From positions 1 to 38,517 of the forward strand of contig JAQGON010000199.1 in assembly GCA_028293565.1 (NCBI GenBank): DNA of 38,517 nucleotides, in the 5' to 3' direction. The stretch comes from Verrucomicrobiota bacterium (GTDB taxonomy: Bacteria; Verrucomicrobiota; Verrucomicrobiia; Opitutales; Opitutaceae). Of the stretch, positions 7,520 to 14,676 are shown one piece after another (the first letter of the stretch is position 1; every line of letters begins with the position of its first letter). The position numbers and the translations under genes were made by a program. Below the pieces are notes generated by a model that was not told where the DNA came from, searched no databases, and was given only the letters and a program-made list of their open reading frames with translations.

Positions 7520-7990
7520 TCAGTAGCGGATTTTGTTTTCCAGGTCCGCCCACGCCTGGAAAGAGTGGAGCGCGGCGTCGCGCAGCAGGGGTGTCATCCG
7601 GATCGCGCGCTTCTCCGGAGGCAGCGCGACCTGCCGATAGATGAAATCGTCATCGAAGCCGATCGCGGCGGCATCCGCGCGGGTGTTTCCGTAGTAGACC
7701 GCGGGAATGCGCGCCCAATAAATCGCCGCGAGGCACATCGGACAGGGCTCGCAGCTCGTGTAGAGCTCGCAATCGGCCAGCTGGAACGTCTGCAGCCGGG
7801 CGCAGGCGTCGCGGATCGCGGTCACCTCGGCGTGGGCGGTGGGATCGTTCGTGGAGGTCACGCGGTTGCTGCCTTGTCCGATGATTTCGCCGCGGCGGAC
7901 GACGACGCAGCCGAACGGTCCGCCGCGTCCGCCGCGCAGGCCATCGTCGGCGAGTTCGATCGCGGCGCGCATGAATGACTCGTTGTCCAT
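7520..7990 (-). CDS. guaD: Guanine deaminase, CDA-fold type
   Basis: This is a 156-residue protein of the cytidine deaminase-like fold, equal in length to the Bacillus-type guanine deaminase. It hydrolyses guanine to xanthine and ammonia. The zinc site is complete: His53 with catalytic Glu55 in TAHAEV, and Cys83 and Cys86 in CEPCPMC. Asn42 in GSNRV and the C-terminal aromatic segment (QAWADLENKIRY) fit the GuaD subfamily better than the tRNA adenosine deaminase TadA or cytosine deaminases. It is first in the minus-strand pair guaD-puuD and is divergent from the malate synthase gene, so the pair is fed from the 7991-8355 gap. In this island it would provide xanthine for the xanthine dehydrogenase. 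TadA is the main alternative and seems less likely. Confidence 0.9.
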   Translation of the reverse strand: MDNESFMRAAIELADDGLRGGRGGPFGCVVVRRGEIIGQGSNRVTSTNDPTAHAEVTAIRDACARLQTFQLADCELYTSCEPCPMCLAAIYWARIPAVYYGNTRADAAAIGFDDDFIYRQVALPPEKRAIRMTPLLRDAALHSFQAWADLENKIRY

Positions 7991-8064
7991 GAAGCAGCCG
8001 ATTGATTACCCGCGCCGTTCGCAGGGCAACAACGAAGGCGCGGCCGGGCGCGTCGCCCAGCGAC

Positions 8065-8314
8065 GGTGGAGCGCGTCAGCACCGCGTTATCTGCCGGCGA
8101 CGGAGTTAATTTTCACCACGAAGGGCGCGAAGCTCACGAAGGCCGGAAGGATGAGGGTTCGCCCTTCGTGGGCTTCGCGCCCTTCGTGGTAAAAATTCCC
8201 ATCCGTCGGCGAGACACCTGGCGCGATGCGGACGCTCACGTCGCCGCGCTGGCGACGCGAACCGACCCTGAGGGTTTGACGGAGCCGCCAACGCATTGAG
8301 CAATGCGTTCCACC
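8065..8314. repeat. Composite inverted repeat with GGTGGAGCGCG-type ends
   Basis: The left end GGTGGAGCGCG and right end TGCGTTCCACC are imperfect inverted repeats. Similar ends bound the palindrome at 9989-10172, on the other side of the malate synthase gene. The short hairpin CGCATTG-AGC-AATGCG lies near the right end, and a copy of the other palindrome family (8111-8195) is nested inside. Confidence 0.5.
8111..8195. repeat. Dispersed intergenic palindrome, copy 4
   Basis: The left arm TTCACCACGAAGGGCGCGAAG pairs with the right arm CTTCGCGCCCTTCGTGGTAAA almost perfectly over about 19 bp. The loop holds an inner imperfect repeat (CACGAAGG and CCTTCGTGGG-like). This is one of the best-conserved copies. 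Confidence 0.8.
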
Positions 8315-8355
8315 TCCTGCCGGAAGAACTATCGAAGTGACACATCCCGCGGCCG

Positions 8356-9972
8356 ATGCTGGAGTGCGCCGTCACGTTCATGAACTCCTCTTCCGTCATC
8401 GGCGGCCTCGAGATCGCGGGCCCGATGAACGACCGGTACGCCGGCGTTCTCACGGCCGACGCCTGTGCTTTCGTCGCCGATCTCTGCCGCCGGTTCGGGC
8501 CGCGGCGCGAGCAGCTGCTGGCCCGCCGCGACCTCCGCCAGCGCGAGTTTGACGCCGGGCTCCTGCCGGACTTCCTCCCGGAAACGGCGGCGATCCGTGC
8601 TGGCGCCTGGCAGGTGGCGCCGGTCCCGGCGGACCTGCTGGACCGTCGCACCGAGATCACCGGGCCCGTCGACCGCAAGATGGCGATCAACGCGCTCAAC
8701 TCGGGGGCGCAGTGCTGGATGGCGGACTTCGAGGACGCGAACTCGCCGACCTGGGAAAACCTCATCGAGGGGCAGATCAATCTCCGCGATGCCGTCCGGC
8801 GGACGATCACGTTCACCAGCCCGGAAGGAAAAGCCTACGCGCTGAAGGAGAAGACAGCGGTCATGGTGGTCCGTCCGCGCGGCTGGCATCTCGAGGAGAA
8901 GCACGTGCGGCTCGACGGCCGGCGCATCTCCGGCGCGCTCTTCGACTGGGGCCTTCATTTTTTCCACAACGCCCGCGAACTGGTGGCCCGCGGCTCGGGT
9001 CCGTATTATTATCTGCCGAAGATGGAGAGCCATCTCGAGGCGCGCCTCTGGAACGACATCATCGTCCATGCGCAGGCCGCGGTCGGCCTGCCGCGCGGGA
9101 CGGTGCGCGTGACCGTGCTGATCGAAACCCTTCCCGCGGCCTTCGAGGCGGAGGAGATCCTGTACGAGCTGCGCGAGCACGCCTCGGGGCTGAACTGCGG
9201 ACGGTGGGACTACATGTTCAGCTTCATCAAAAAATTCCGGAACCGCGCGGGTTTCCTGTTTCCCGACCGCACCCTGATCACGATGGAAGTTCCGTTCCTG
9301 CGCGCCTACGTCACGCACGTCATCCGGGTCTGCCACCGTCACGGGGCATACGCGATGGGCGGGATGGCGGCGCAGATTCCGATCCGGAACGATCCGGCGG
9401 CCAACGCGGCGGCGCTGGCCAAGGTGCGCGCCGACAAGGAACGCGAGGCGCTGGCGGGCCACGACGGCACGTGGGTCGCGCATCCCGGGCTGGTCCAGAC
9501 GGCGCTCGAGGCATTCGACCGCCAGCTGCGCGGGCCGAATCAGCTTCACGTCATGCCGGCGGGGGCCGTCTCGGCCGCGCAACTGATCGAGCCGCTGCAC
9601 GGCCCGATCACGGAACACGGCGTCCGCTGGAACCTGCATGTCGGCGTGCGTTATCTCGAGGCCTGGCTCGGGGGCTCGGGCGCGGAACCGATTCACCATT
9701 TGATGGAGGACCTCGCGACCTCGGAGATCTCGCGGTCGCAGCTCTGGCAATGGCTGCGGTTCGGGGCCAAGCTAGCCGACGGCCGGCCAGTTACGGGCGC
9801 GCTGTACGACGAGCTTCTGGCCGACGAACTCCGGAAGATCCACGCGGAGTACGGCGACGCGCGTTACAGCGGCGGACATTTCCCCGCGGCGGTGGAGCTC
9901 TTTCTGCGGATGTCGAAGAGCGAGCAGTTCGACGAGTTTCTTTCGATCCCGGCGTATGAGCTGCTGGCGTAG
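8356..9972 (+). CDS. aceB: Malate synthase A
   Basis: This 538-residue protein condenses glyoxylate with acetyl-CoA to give malate. Family motifs in order are ADFEDANSPTWEN, MVVRPRGWHLEEKH with the substrate-binding Arg, LPKMESHLEARLW, GRWDYMFSFIKKF, GMAAQIPI, the DGTWVAHPGL signature, and the C-terminal MEDLATSEISRSQLWQW holding the likely catalytic Asp. The length fits isoform A (about 530) and not the longer isoform G. No isocitrate lyase is nearby. Its place at the head of the plus-strand purine genes suggests it disposes of glyoxylate released from ureidoglycolate, as has been seen for malate synthases in allantoin-utilisation clusters. The start is uncertain: ATG at 8380 (NSSSVIGGLE) is also plausible, and neither start has a clear ribosome binding site. 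Confidence 0.95.
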   Translation: MLECAVTFMNSSSVIGGLEIAGPMNDRYAGVLTADACAFVADLCRRFGPRREQLLARRDLRQREFDAGLLPDFLPETAAIRAGAWQVAPVPADLLDRRTEITGPVDRKMAINALNSGAQCWMADFEDANSPTWENLIEGQINLRDAVRRTITFTSPEGKAYALKEKTAVMVVRPRGWHLEEKHVRLDGRRISGALFDWGLHFFHNARELVARGSGPYYYLPKMESHLEARLWNDIIVHAQAAVGLPRGTVRVTVLIETLPAAFEAEEILYELREHASGLNCGRWDYMFSFIKKFRNRAGFLFPDRTLITMEVPFLRAYVTHVIRVCHRHGAYAMGGMAAQIPIRNDPAANAAALAKVRADKEREALAGHDGTWVAHPGLVQTALEAFDRQLRGPNQLHVMPAGAVSAAQLIEPLHGPITEHGVRWNLHVGVRYLEAWLGGSGAEPIHHLMEDLATSEISRSQLWQWLRFGAKLADGRPVTGALYDELLADELRKIHAEYGDARYSGGHFPAAVELFLRMSKSEQFDEFLSIPAYELLA

Positions 9973-9988
9973 GACCGACGGCTGAAGA

Positions 9989-10172
9989 GGTGGAGCGTGT
10001 TGTCGCAGACCTGAGCTCGTCGAACGGGCCCCCAACGCGCCGGGGACCTTGGCGGGTGGAGCGTGTTGCCCCCAACGCGCTGGGGACGCGAGCGGGCCCT
10101 TTGGCGTCGACGGAGCGGCCAACGCGTTGGGCCCGTTCGACGAGCTCAGGGTCTGCGACAACGCATTCCACC
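9989..10172. repeat. Long nested inverted repeat between aceB and uraD
   Basis: The arms 9989-10031 and 10129-10172 (about 43 bases each) are near-perfect inverted repeats: GGTGGAGCGTGTTGTCGCAG and GAGCTCGTCGAACGGGCCC in the left arm match CTGCGACAACGCATTCCACC and GGGCCCGTTCGACGAGCTC in the right. Inside are further partial copies (GGTGGAGCGTGTTG again at about 10055, and CCCCAACGCGC twice), suggesting repeated insertion or slippage. It could form a long stem separating aceB from uraD. Confidence 0.85.
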
Positions 10173-10226
10173 TTGGCAAGTCGGTGACGGATTGCTTCGG
10201 CGGCCTCGCCCTGACACTACGCGATC

Positions 10227-10733
10227 ATGACCCTGGCCGAAATCAATTCGTTCGACCGCGCGACGTTCACGGCTGCGCTCGGCCATCTTTTCGAGCACTC
10301 GCCCTGGGTGGCGGCGGAGACCTGGGACAAGCGGCCGTTTCGCGGCGCGGGTGATCTCCTCGCGAAACTCTGCGCGACAATGCTGGCCGCGCCCGCCCCG
10401 CGTCAGCTGGCACTCATCCAGGCGCATCCCGATCTTGCCGGGCGGCTGGCTCGGGAGAAACGGCTCACGAGCGACTCGAACCAGGAGCAGGCGAGCGCGG
10501 GACTCGACCGGCTGGCGGTTGCGGAGCTCGCCGAATTCCAGCGCCTGAACGCCGCTTACCGAGGAAAATTCGGTTTCCCGTTTGTCATCTGCGCGCGTTT
10601 GAATGCGAAGTCCGCCATTCTCGCCGCGATGCAGTCGCGGCTGACGAACGATCCTGCCACCGAACACGCCGCCGCGCTGACTGAAATCGGAAAGATTGCC
10701 GGGCTGCGGCTGGAAGATCTGCTCAAAGCCTAG
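10227..10733 (+). CDS. uraD: OHCU decarboxylase
   Basis: This 168-residue protein converts 2-oxo-4-hydroxy-4-carboxy-5-ureidoimidazoline (OHCU) to (S)-allantoin, the third step after urate oxidation. Family features are the N-terminal LAEINSFDRATF segment, FEHSPWVA, the catalytic His in AHPDLAGR (about residue 67), a Ser/Gln-rich SNQEQASAGL segment, and the FGFPFVICAR signature that lines the substrate pocket. Its length is typical of the standalone enzyme. It is followed by uraH after a gap of 181 bases that holds a dispersed palindrome, so it may be transcribed with it or not. The start ATG gives the usual N-terminus for the family. Confidence 0.95.
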   Translation: MTLAEINSFDRATFTAALGHLFEHSPWVAAETWDKRPFRGAGDLLAKLCATMLAAPAPRQLALIQAHPDLAGRLAREKRLTSDSNQEQASAGLDRLAVAELAEFQRLNAAYRGKFGFPFVICARLNAKSAILAAMQSRLTNDPATEHAAALTEIGKIAGLRLEDLLKA

Positions 10734-10751
10734 CGCCCGCGCACACCGGAA

Positions 10752-10846
10752 TTTCACCGCGAAGGTCACGCAGCACCCAAAGGTCGGACACCCGAAGTCC
10801 GAGGGTTTGGTCTTCGTGTGCTTCGCGACCTTCGTGGTGAAATAAA
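10752..10846. repeat. Dispersed intergenic palindrome, copy 5
   Basis: TTTCACCGCGAAGGTCACG at the left pairs with GCGACCTTCGTGGTGAAA at the right. An inner inverted repeat (ACACCCGAAGTCCGAGGGTTTGG region) forms the loop. It lies between uraD and uraH. Confidence 0.75.
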
Positions 10847-10914
10847 TCGGCGCTCTACTGCCCGGCTTGTCTTGGTGGGGCGTTCTCCTCACAAGCTATC
10901 CCTGACCAAATCGC

Positions 10915-11262
10915 ATGCCGGCCAAACTCAGCACTCACGTCCTCGATCTCGCCTCGGGCGGCCCGGCTTCGGGGATGACGATCGAATTGTGGCAGACGGA
11001 CGCGGCGGCCCGGCGCCTGATCAAGACGGTGACCACGAATTCCGACGGACGCACGGATGCCGCCCTCCTGGAGGGCGCGGCCTTTATGCGCGGCCGTTAT
11101 GAGCTCGTGTTTTTTGTCCGCGATTATTTCAGCGCCCGCCAGGTCGCGTGCGAGTTCCTCGATCGCGTGCCGGTCGCGTTCGTCGTGAGCGACGCCGGGG
11201 CGGCCCATCACGTCCCGCTGCTCGTCACGCCGTGGGCCTACCAGACCTATCGGGGCAGCTGA
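10915..11262 (+). CDS. uraH: 5-Hydroxyisourate hydrolase (transthyretin-like)
   Basis: This 115-residue protein opens the ring of 5-hydroxyisourate to give OHCU, directly following PuuD. Diagnostic features are the N-terminal STHVLDLASGGPA with the first active-site His, the Arg in NSDGRTD, the HHVPLLVTPWAYQTYR region with the second His, and the C-terminal tetrapeptide YRGS that separates hydrolases from vertebrate transthyretin. The length is normal for a cytoplasmic form and no signal peptide is present. The gap to allC is only five bases, so uraH, allC, allB and allE form a tight block. Identification is firm. Confidence 0.96.
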   Translation: MPAKLSTHVLDLASGGPASGMTIELWQTDAAARRLIKTVTTNSDGRTDAALLEGAAFMRGRYELVFFVRDYFSARQVACEFLDRVPVAFVVSDAGAAHHVPLLVTPWAYQTYRGS

Positions 11263-11267
11263 GCGCA

Positions 11268-12494
11268 ATGGCATCCGACGTTTCCAGGCTGGATCGGATG
11301 CTCGAGACGCTCGGGGGCATCAGCGACGAGCGTGGCGCGCTTACGCGAACCTTTCTCTCCCCCGCCATGCGCCGCGCGAACCGGCTCGTGGGAACCTGGA
11401 TGCGCGAGGCGGGCCTCGCCGTTCGCGAGGACACCGTCGGGAATCTCATCGGCCGGCTCGAAATCCGTCCAGGCGCGAAGACCCTGCTGCTGGGCTCGCA
11501 CCTCGACACCGTCCGCCACGCCGGAAAATACGACGGCCCGGTCGGCGTGCTCCTGCCACTGCTGGCGCTGGAAAACCTGCGCCGGCGCGGCGTCCGGCTT
11601 CCCTTCAATGTCGAGGTGATCGGCTTTTCGGAGGAAGAAGGCGTCCGCTTCGACACTGGCTACCTCGGAAGCGAAGGCTACTGCGGATGGCTCAAGGCCG
11701 GCACGCTCGCGATGAAGGATGCCGCGGGCGTGACGGTCGGCGCCGCGCTCAAAGACTTCAACGGAGGCAGATTCAAGCCACCGCCGGCGGCGCATCGGCG
11801 AGGCGAGCTGTTGGGCTACGTCGAGGTTCACATCGAACAGGGGCCGGTGCTCGAGGCCCGGCGCCTGGCGGTCGGGGTCGTCGCGGCGATCGCCGGCCAG
11901 AGCCGTTTCAGAATCACGTGGACCGGGCGCGCGGGACACGCGGGCACCACGCCGATGAGGCTTCGACGCGATGCGCTGACCGGCGCGGCGGAATTCGCGC
12001 TCGGAATCGAGGCCGTCGCGCGCCGGACGCCCGGGCTCGTGGCGACGGTCGGGGTGATCGAGGTTCCCTCCGGCGCCGGCAATGTCATTCCGGGTGAGGC
12101 GGTGCACGCGCTCGACGTGCGGCATGCGAGCGATCGCCTGCGGCGGCGCGCGCTCGTGAAGCTCGGACGGATCGCGCAGACAATCGCGCGGCGCCGGGGG
12201 CTCGCGGTCAAGTGGGAGCGCACCCAGGACAATTCCGCGGTCGCCTGTTCGCCGGCGTTGACGGCCCGGCTCAACCGCAGCGTGAAATCCGTGCAGGGCC
12301 GCACGCTGAAGCTCGTGAGCGGTGCGGGACACGACGGCGTGGTCGTTTCTTCGATCGCTCCCGTCGCGATGCTGTTTGTCCGCTGCCGCGGCGGCTTGAG
12401 CCATCACCCCGACGAATTCGCGTCGCCGTCCGACCTCGGCGTGGCCTTGGCCGTGCTCACCGACTTCCTGCAGCGGATGGGGGAAGAAAAGTGA
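11268..12494 (+). CDS. allC: Allantoate amidohydrolase (M20 family)
   Basis: This 408-residue protein belongs to the M20 amidohydrolases (allantoate amidohydrolase, ureidoglycolate amidohydrolase and beta-ureidopropionase share this fold). The metal-site motifs are GSHLDTV, DGPVGV, FSEEEGVRFDTG, HIEQGPVLE and LSHHPDEF. The dimerisation lid holds GRAGHAGTTPM, and SGAGHDG is conserved near the C-terminus. Between uraH and allB the best call is allantoate to (S)-ureidoglycine, CO2 and ammonia, which fits the ureidoglycine aminohydrolase gene two positions downstream. I cannot tell by eye whether it could also act on ureidoglycolate, the step missing from this window. The start ATG lies five bases after the uraH stop; the upstream open frame is a shadow of uraH. 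Confidence 0.9.
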   Translation: MASDVSRLDRMLETLGGISDERGALTRTFLSPAMRRANRLVGTWMREAGLAVREDTVGNLIGRLEIRPGAKTLLLGSHLDTVRHAGKYDGPVGVLLPLLALENLRRRGVRLPFNVEVIGFSEEEGVRFDTGYLGSEGYCGWLKAGTLAMKDAAGVTVGAALKDFNGGRFKPPPAAHRRGELLGYVEVHIEQGPVLEARRLAVGVVAAIAGQSRFRITWTGRAGHAGTTPMRLRRDALTGAAEFALGIEAVARRTPGLVATVGVIEVPSGAGNVIPGEAVHALDVRHASDRLRRRALVKLGRIAQTIARRRGLAVKWERTQDNSAVACSPALTARLNRSVKSVQGRTLKLVSGAGHDGVVVSSIAPVAMLFVRCRGGLSHHPDEFASPSDLGVALAVLTDFLQRMGEEK

Positions 12495-12504
12495 CCGCCT
12501 GGCC

Positions 12505-13884
12505 ATGAGCAGCCGCTTTGATGTGATCGTCCGCGGAGGCCGGGTCGTGACGCCCGAGGGTGTGACGCCGGGCGACGTGGGAATCGCCGGGGAAAAAATC
12601 GCGCACATCGCCGTGGCCATTTCCGAATCGGCGCCGAAGGAAATCGACGCATCAGGACTTCAGGTTTTCCCGGGAATCCTGGATGCACACGTCCACTTCA
12701 ATGAGCCCGGCCGGACGGAATGGGAGGGCCTCGCGACGGGCTCGGCCGCGCTCGCAGCCGGCGGCGGCGCGTGGTTCTGCGACATGCCGCTCAACTCGAC
12801 TCCGCCGGTCCTCGACGCCGCGAGCTTTGCGGCGAAGGCGTCGCTCGCGGCGGAAAAGTCGGTGACGGATTTTTCGCTCTGGGGCGGTCTCGTCCCGCAG
12901 AATGTCGACCGGCTCGCGGAACTCGCGGAGGCAGGAGTCATCGGCGTGAAGGCCTTCATGTGTGGAAGCGGGGTCGCGGATTTTCCCGGCATCACCGACG
13001 AGGACACGCTCCGCCGCGGCATGCGGCGCGCAGCGGAGCTCGGCCTGCTGGTTGCAGTGCATGCCGAGGACGAAGGCATCGCCGAGCGTCTGACCGCGGC
13101 GGCGCGGGCGGAGGGACGGACCGACATCCGCTCGTGGCTCGACACCCGCCCGCTGCAGGTGGAACTGGCCGCGATCCGGCTCGCGACGGATCTCGCCGGC
13201 GAGACGAACTGCCCGCTGCACATCGTGCACGTGAGTTCGCCGGAAGGGCTGGCCATCGTGGCCGATGCGCGGCGTCACGGCGTGAAGGTCAGCGCGGAAA
13301 CCTGCCCGCATTATCTCCTGTTGAACGAGGCCGACGCGCTGCGGATCGGCGCGGCGGCGAAGTGCGCGCCGCCGCTGCGGCCGGAAGCGAGCCGGCGGGG
13401 GCTGTGGGACGCGCTGGGCCTGGGATGGGTCGACACGATCGGCTCGGATCATTCGCCCGCTCCGCCCGCGCTGAAAACGGCGGCGGATTTCTTCGACGTC
13501 TGGGGCGGGATTTCCGGGATCCAGCACGGATTTCCGCTCCTGCTGGGCACGGCGGTCGAGCGGCTCGGCGAGCACCGGGCGCTGACGCTGTTTTCGATGC
13601 TGCTGGCGGCCGACGTCGCGCGGCGGTTTCAGCTCCCGGGAAAAGGGCGCCTCGCCGTGGGCGCCGACGCGGATTTCACGCTGCTCGACCTGCGGCACGA
13701 TCGCACCCTGGATAATTCGGAGCTGCTCTACCGGCATCGCCAGGGACCATATCACGGACGGCGCTGCCGCTGCACGGTGAAGGAAACCTGGGTGCGGGGC
13801 GCGCGAATCTGGCGCGACGGCGGGATTGCACCCGGCGCCCGGCGCGGCCAGCTTCTGCGGCCTAACTCCGCTGCCCATGCCTGA
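12505..13884 (+). CDS. allB: Allantoinase
   Basis: This 459-residue protein belongs to the cyclic amidohydrolases and opens (S)-allantoin to allantoate. Metal ligands are visible: His62 and His64 in DAHVHFNEPG, the carboxylated Lys149 in GVKAFMCGSG, His186 in AVHAEDE, a His in HIVHVSSPEG, and the Asp of GSDHSPAP. The phrase HVHFNEPGRTEWEG and the FMCGSG segment favour allantoinase over dihydropyrimidinase and dihydroorotase. The pathway context agrees. It starts ten bases after allC and its 3' end overlaps allE by eight bases, consistent with one operon. The length is typical. Confidence 0.95.
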   Translation: MSSRFDVIVRGGRVVTPEGVTPGDVGIAGEKIAHIAVAISESAPKEIDASGLQVFPGILDAHVHFNEPGRTEWEGLATGSAALAAGGGAWFCDMPLNSTPPVLDAASFAAKASLAAEKSVTDFSLWGGLVPQNVDRLAELAEAGVIGVKAFMCGSGVADFPGITDEDTLRRGMRRAAELGLLVAVHAEDEGIAERLTAAARAEGRTDIRSWLDTRPLQVELAAIRLATDLAGETNCPLHIVHVSSPEGLAIVADARRHGVKVSAETCPHYLLLNEADALRIGAAAKCAPPLRPEASRRGLWDALGLGWVDTIGSDHSPAPPALKTAADFFDVWGGISGIQHGFPLLLGTAVERLGEHRALTLFSMLLAADVARRFQLPGKGRLAVGADADFTLLDLRHDRTLDNSELLYRHRQGPYHGRRCRCTVKETWVRGARIWRDGGIAPGARRGQLLRPNSAAHA

Positions 13885-14620
13885 ACTTTTTGGCCACACC
13901 CGCGCGCGCGTTGCCGCCCGCCACGCCCTTTTGACGCCGGACAACCACGTCAACAGCGTGATTCCCGGGATCACCGGCGCGACCGCCGTCATCCTGATCA
14001 ACGAAGCCATGGGCGCGCGTTTCGCGCAGCTCCTGGTCACGTTTCAGGGGGACGGGCAGGCGACGCTGCCCGTGGGGGACGCGCAGACCTTCGGCTATCT
14101 CCAGCGCGGTTCCGGCCTGCTGGCGGTCGACGGCCAGAAGAAAAAAATCCGAGGCGGCTGGTATTTTTATGTGCCGGCGGGCGCGGCCTGGAGCCTGACG
14201 TCCGTCGCGCCGGGCACGCAGCTGACCCTCTTCCAGAAGAAATATGTCTCGCTCGCCGGGGTGGCGGCGCCGTCGGCGATCATCGCCGACTCGGCCCGCG
14301 TTCCCGGAAAACCGTTTCTCGGCGACCGCGCGGCAAACCTCCAGGTCCTCCTTCCGGACGAGGCGGGGTTTGATTTCGCGGTGAACATTTTCGCTTATGC
14401 GCCGGGCGGGCATCTGCCCTTCGTGGAGATCCACGCAATGGAGCACGGCCTGCTCATGCTCGACGGGCAGGGGGTCTACCGGCTCGAGGATTCATGGTAC
14501 CCCGTCCAGGCCGGCGATGTCGTCTGGATGGGACCGTTCTGTCCGCAATGGTTCGTCGCCATGGGCAAGCAGCCCGCGCGCTATCTCTATTACAAGGATG
14601 TCCATCGTCCGGCTTTGTGA
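13877..14620 (+). CDS. allE: (S)-Ureidoglycine aminohydrolase (bicupin)
   Basis: This 247-residue protein releases ammonia from (S)-ureidoglycine to give (S)-ureidoglycolate. It has two cupin barrels, about residues 40-120 and 170-245. The second carries the manganese site: Glu and His in FVEIHAMEHG, with a likely glutamine ligand in FCPQWFVAMG. The N-terminal HALLTPDNHV and the C-terminal YYKDVHR are characteristic of the AllE/YlbA family. It overlaps the allB stop by eight bases. The start ATG gives PELFGHTRA, the usual N-terminus. Its presence implies that ureidoglycolate of the S configuration is the product of this cluster; the next enzyme is not in the window. Confidence 0.94.
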   Translation: MPELFGHTRARVAARHALLTPDNHVNSVIPGITGATAVILINEAMGARFAQLLVTFQGDGQATLPVGDAQTFGYLQRGSGLLAVDGQKKKIRGGWYFYVPAGAAWSLTSVAPGTQLTLFQKKYVSLAGVAAPSAIIADSARVPGKPFLGDRAANLQVLLPDEAGFDFAVNIFAYAPGGHLPFVEIHAMEHGLLMLDGQGVYRLEDSWYPVQAGDVVWMGPFCPQWFVAMGKQPARYLYYKDVHRPAL

Positions 14621-14676
14621 GAGGGGCTCGTCCCCTGAAGCCGCCGAAGCCTGAGCCGCGTCCGAACTTCGGAAGG

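Larger units (their letters stand above)
7991..8355. promoter_or_regulatory. Divergent intergenic region between guaD-puuD and malate synthase
   Basis: These 365 bases must hold the promoters of both divergent units, but no convincing -35/-10 pair or operator is visible. Most of the space is taken by a composite inverted repeat (about 8065-8314) with a copy of the dispersed palindrome nested inside it. Confidence 0.5.
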
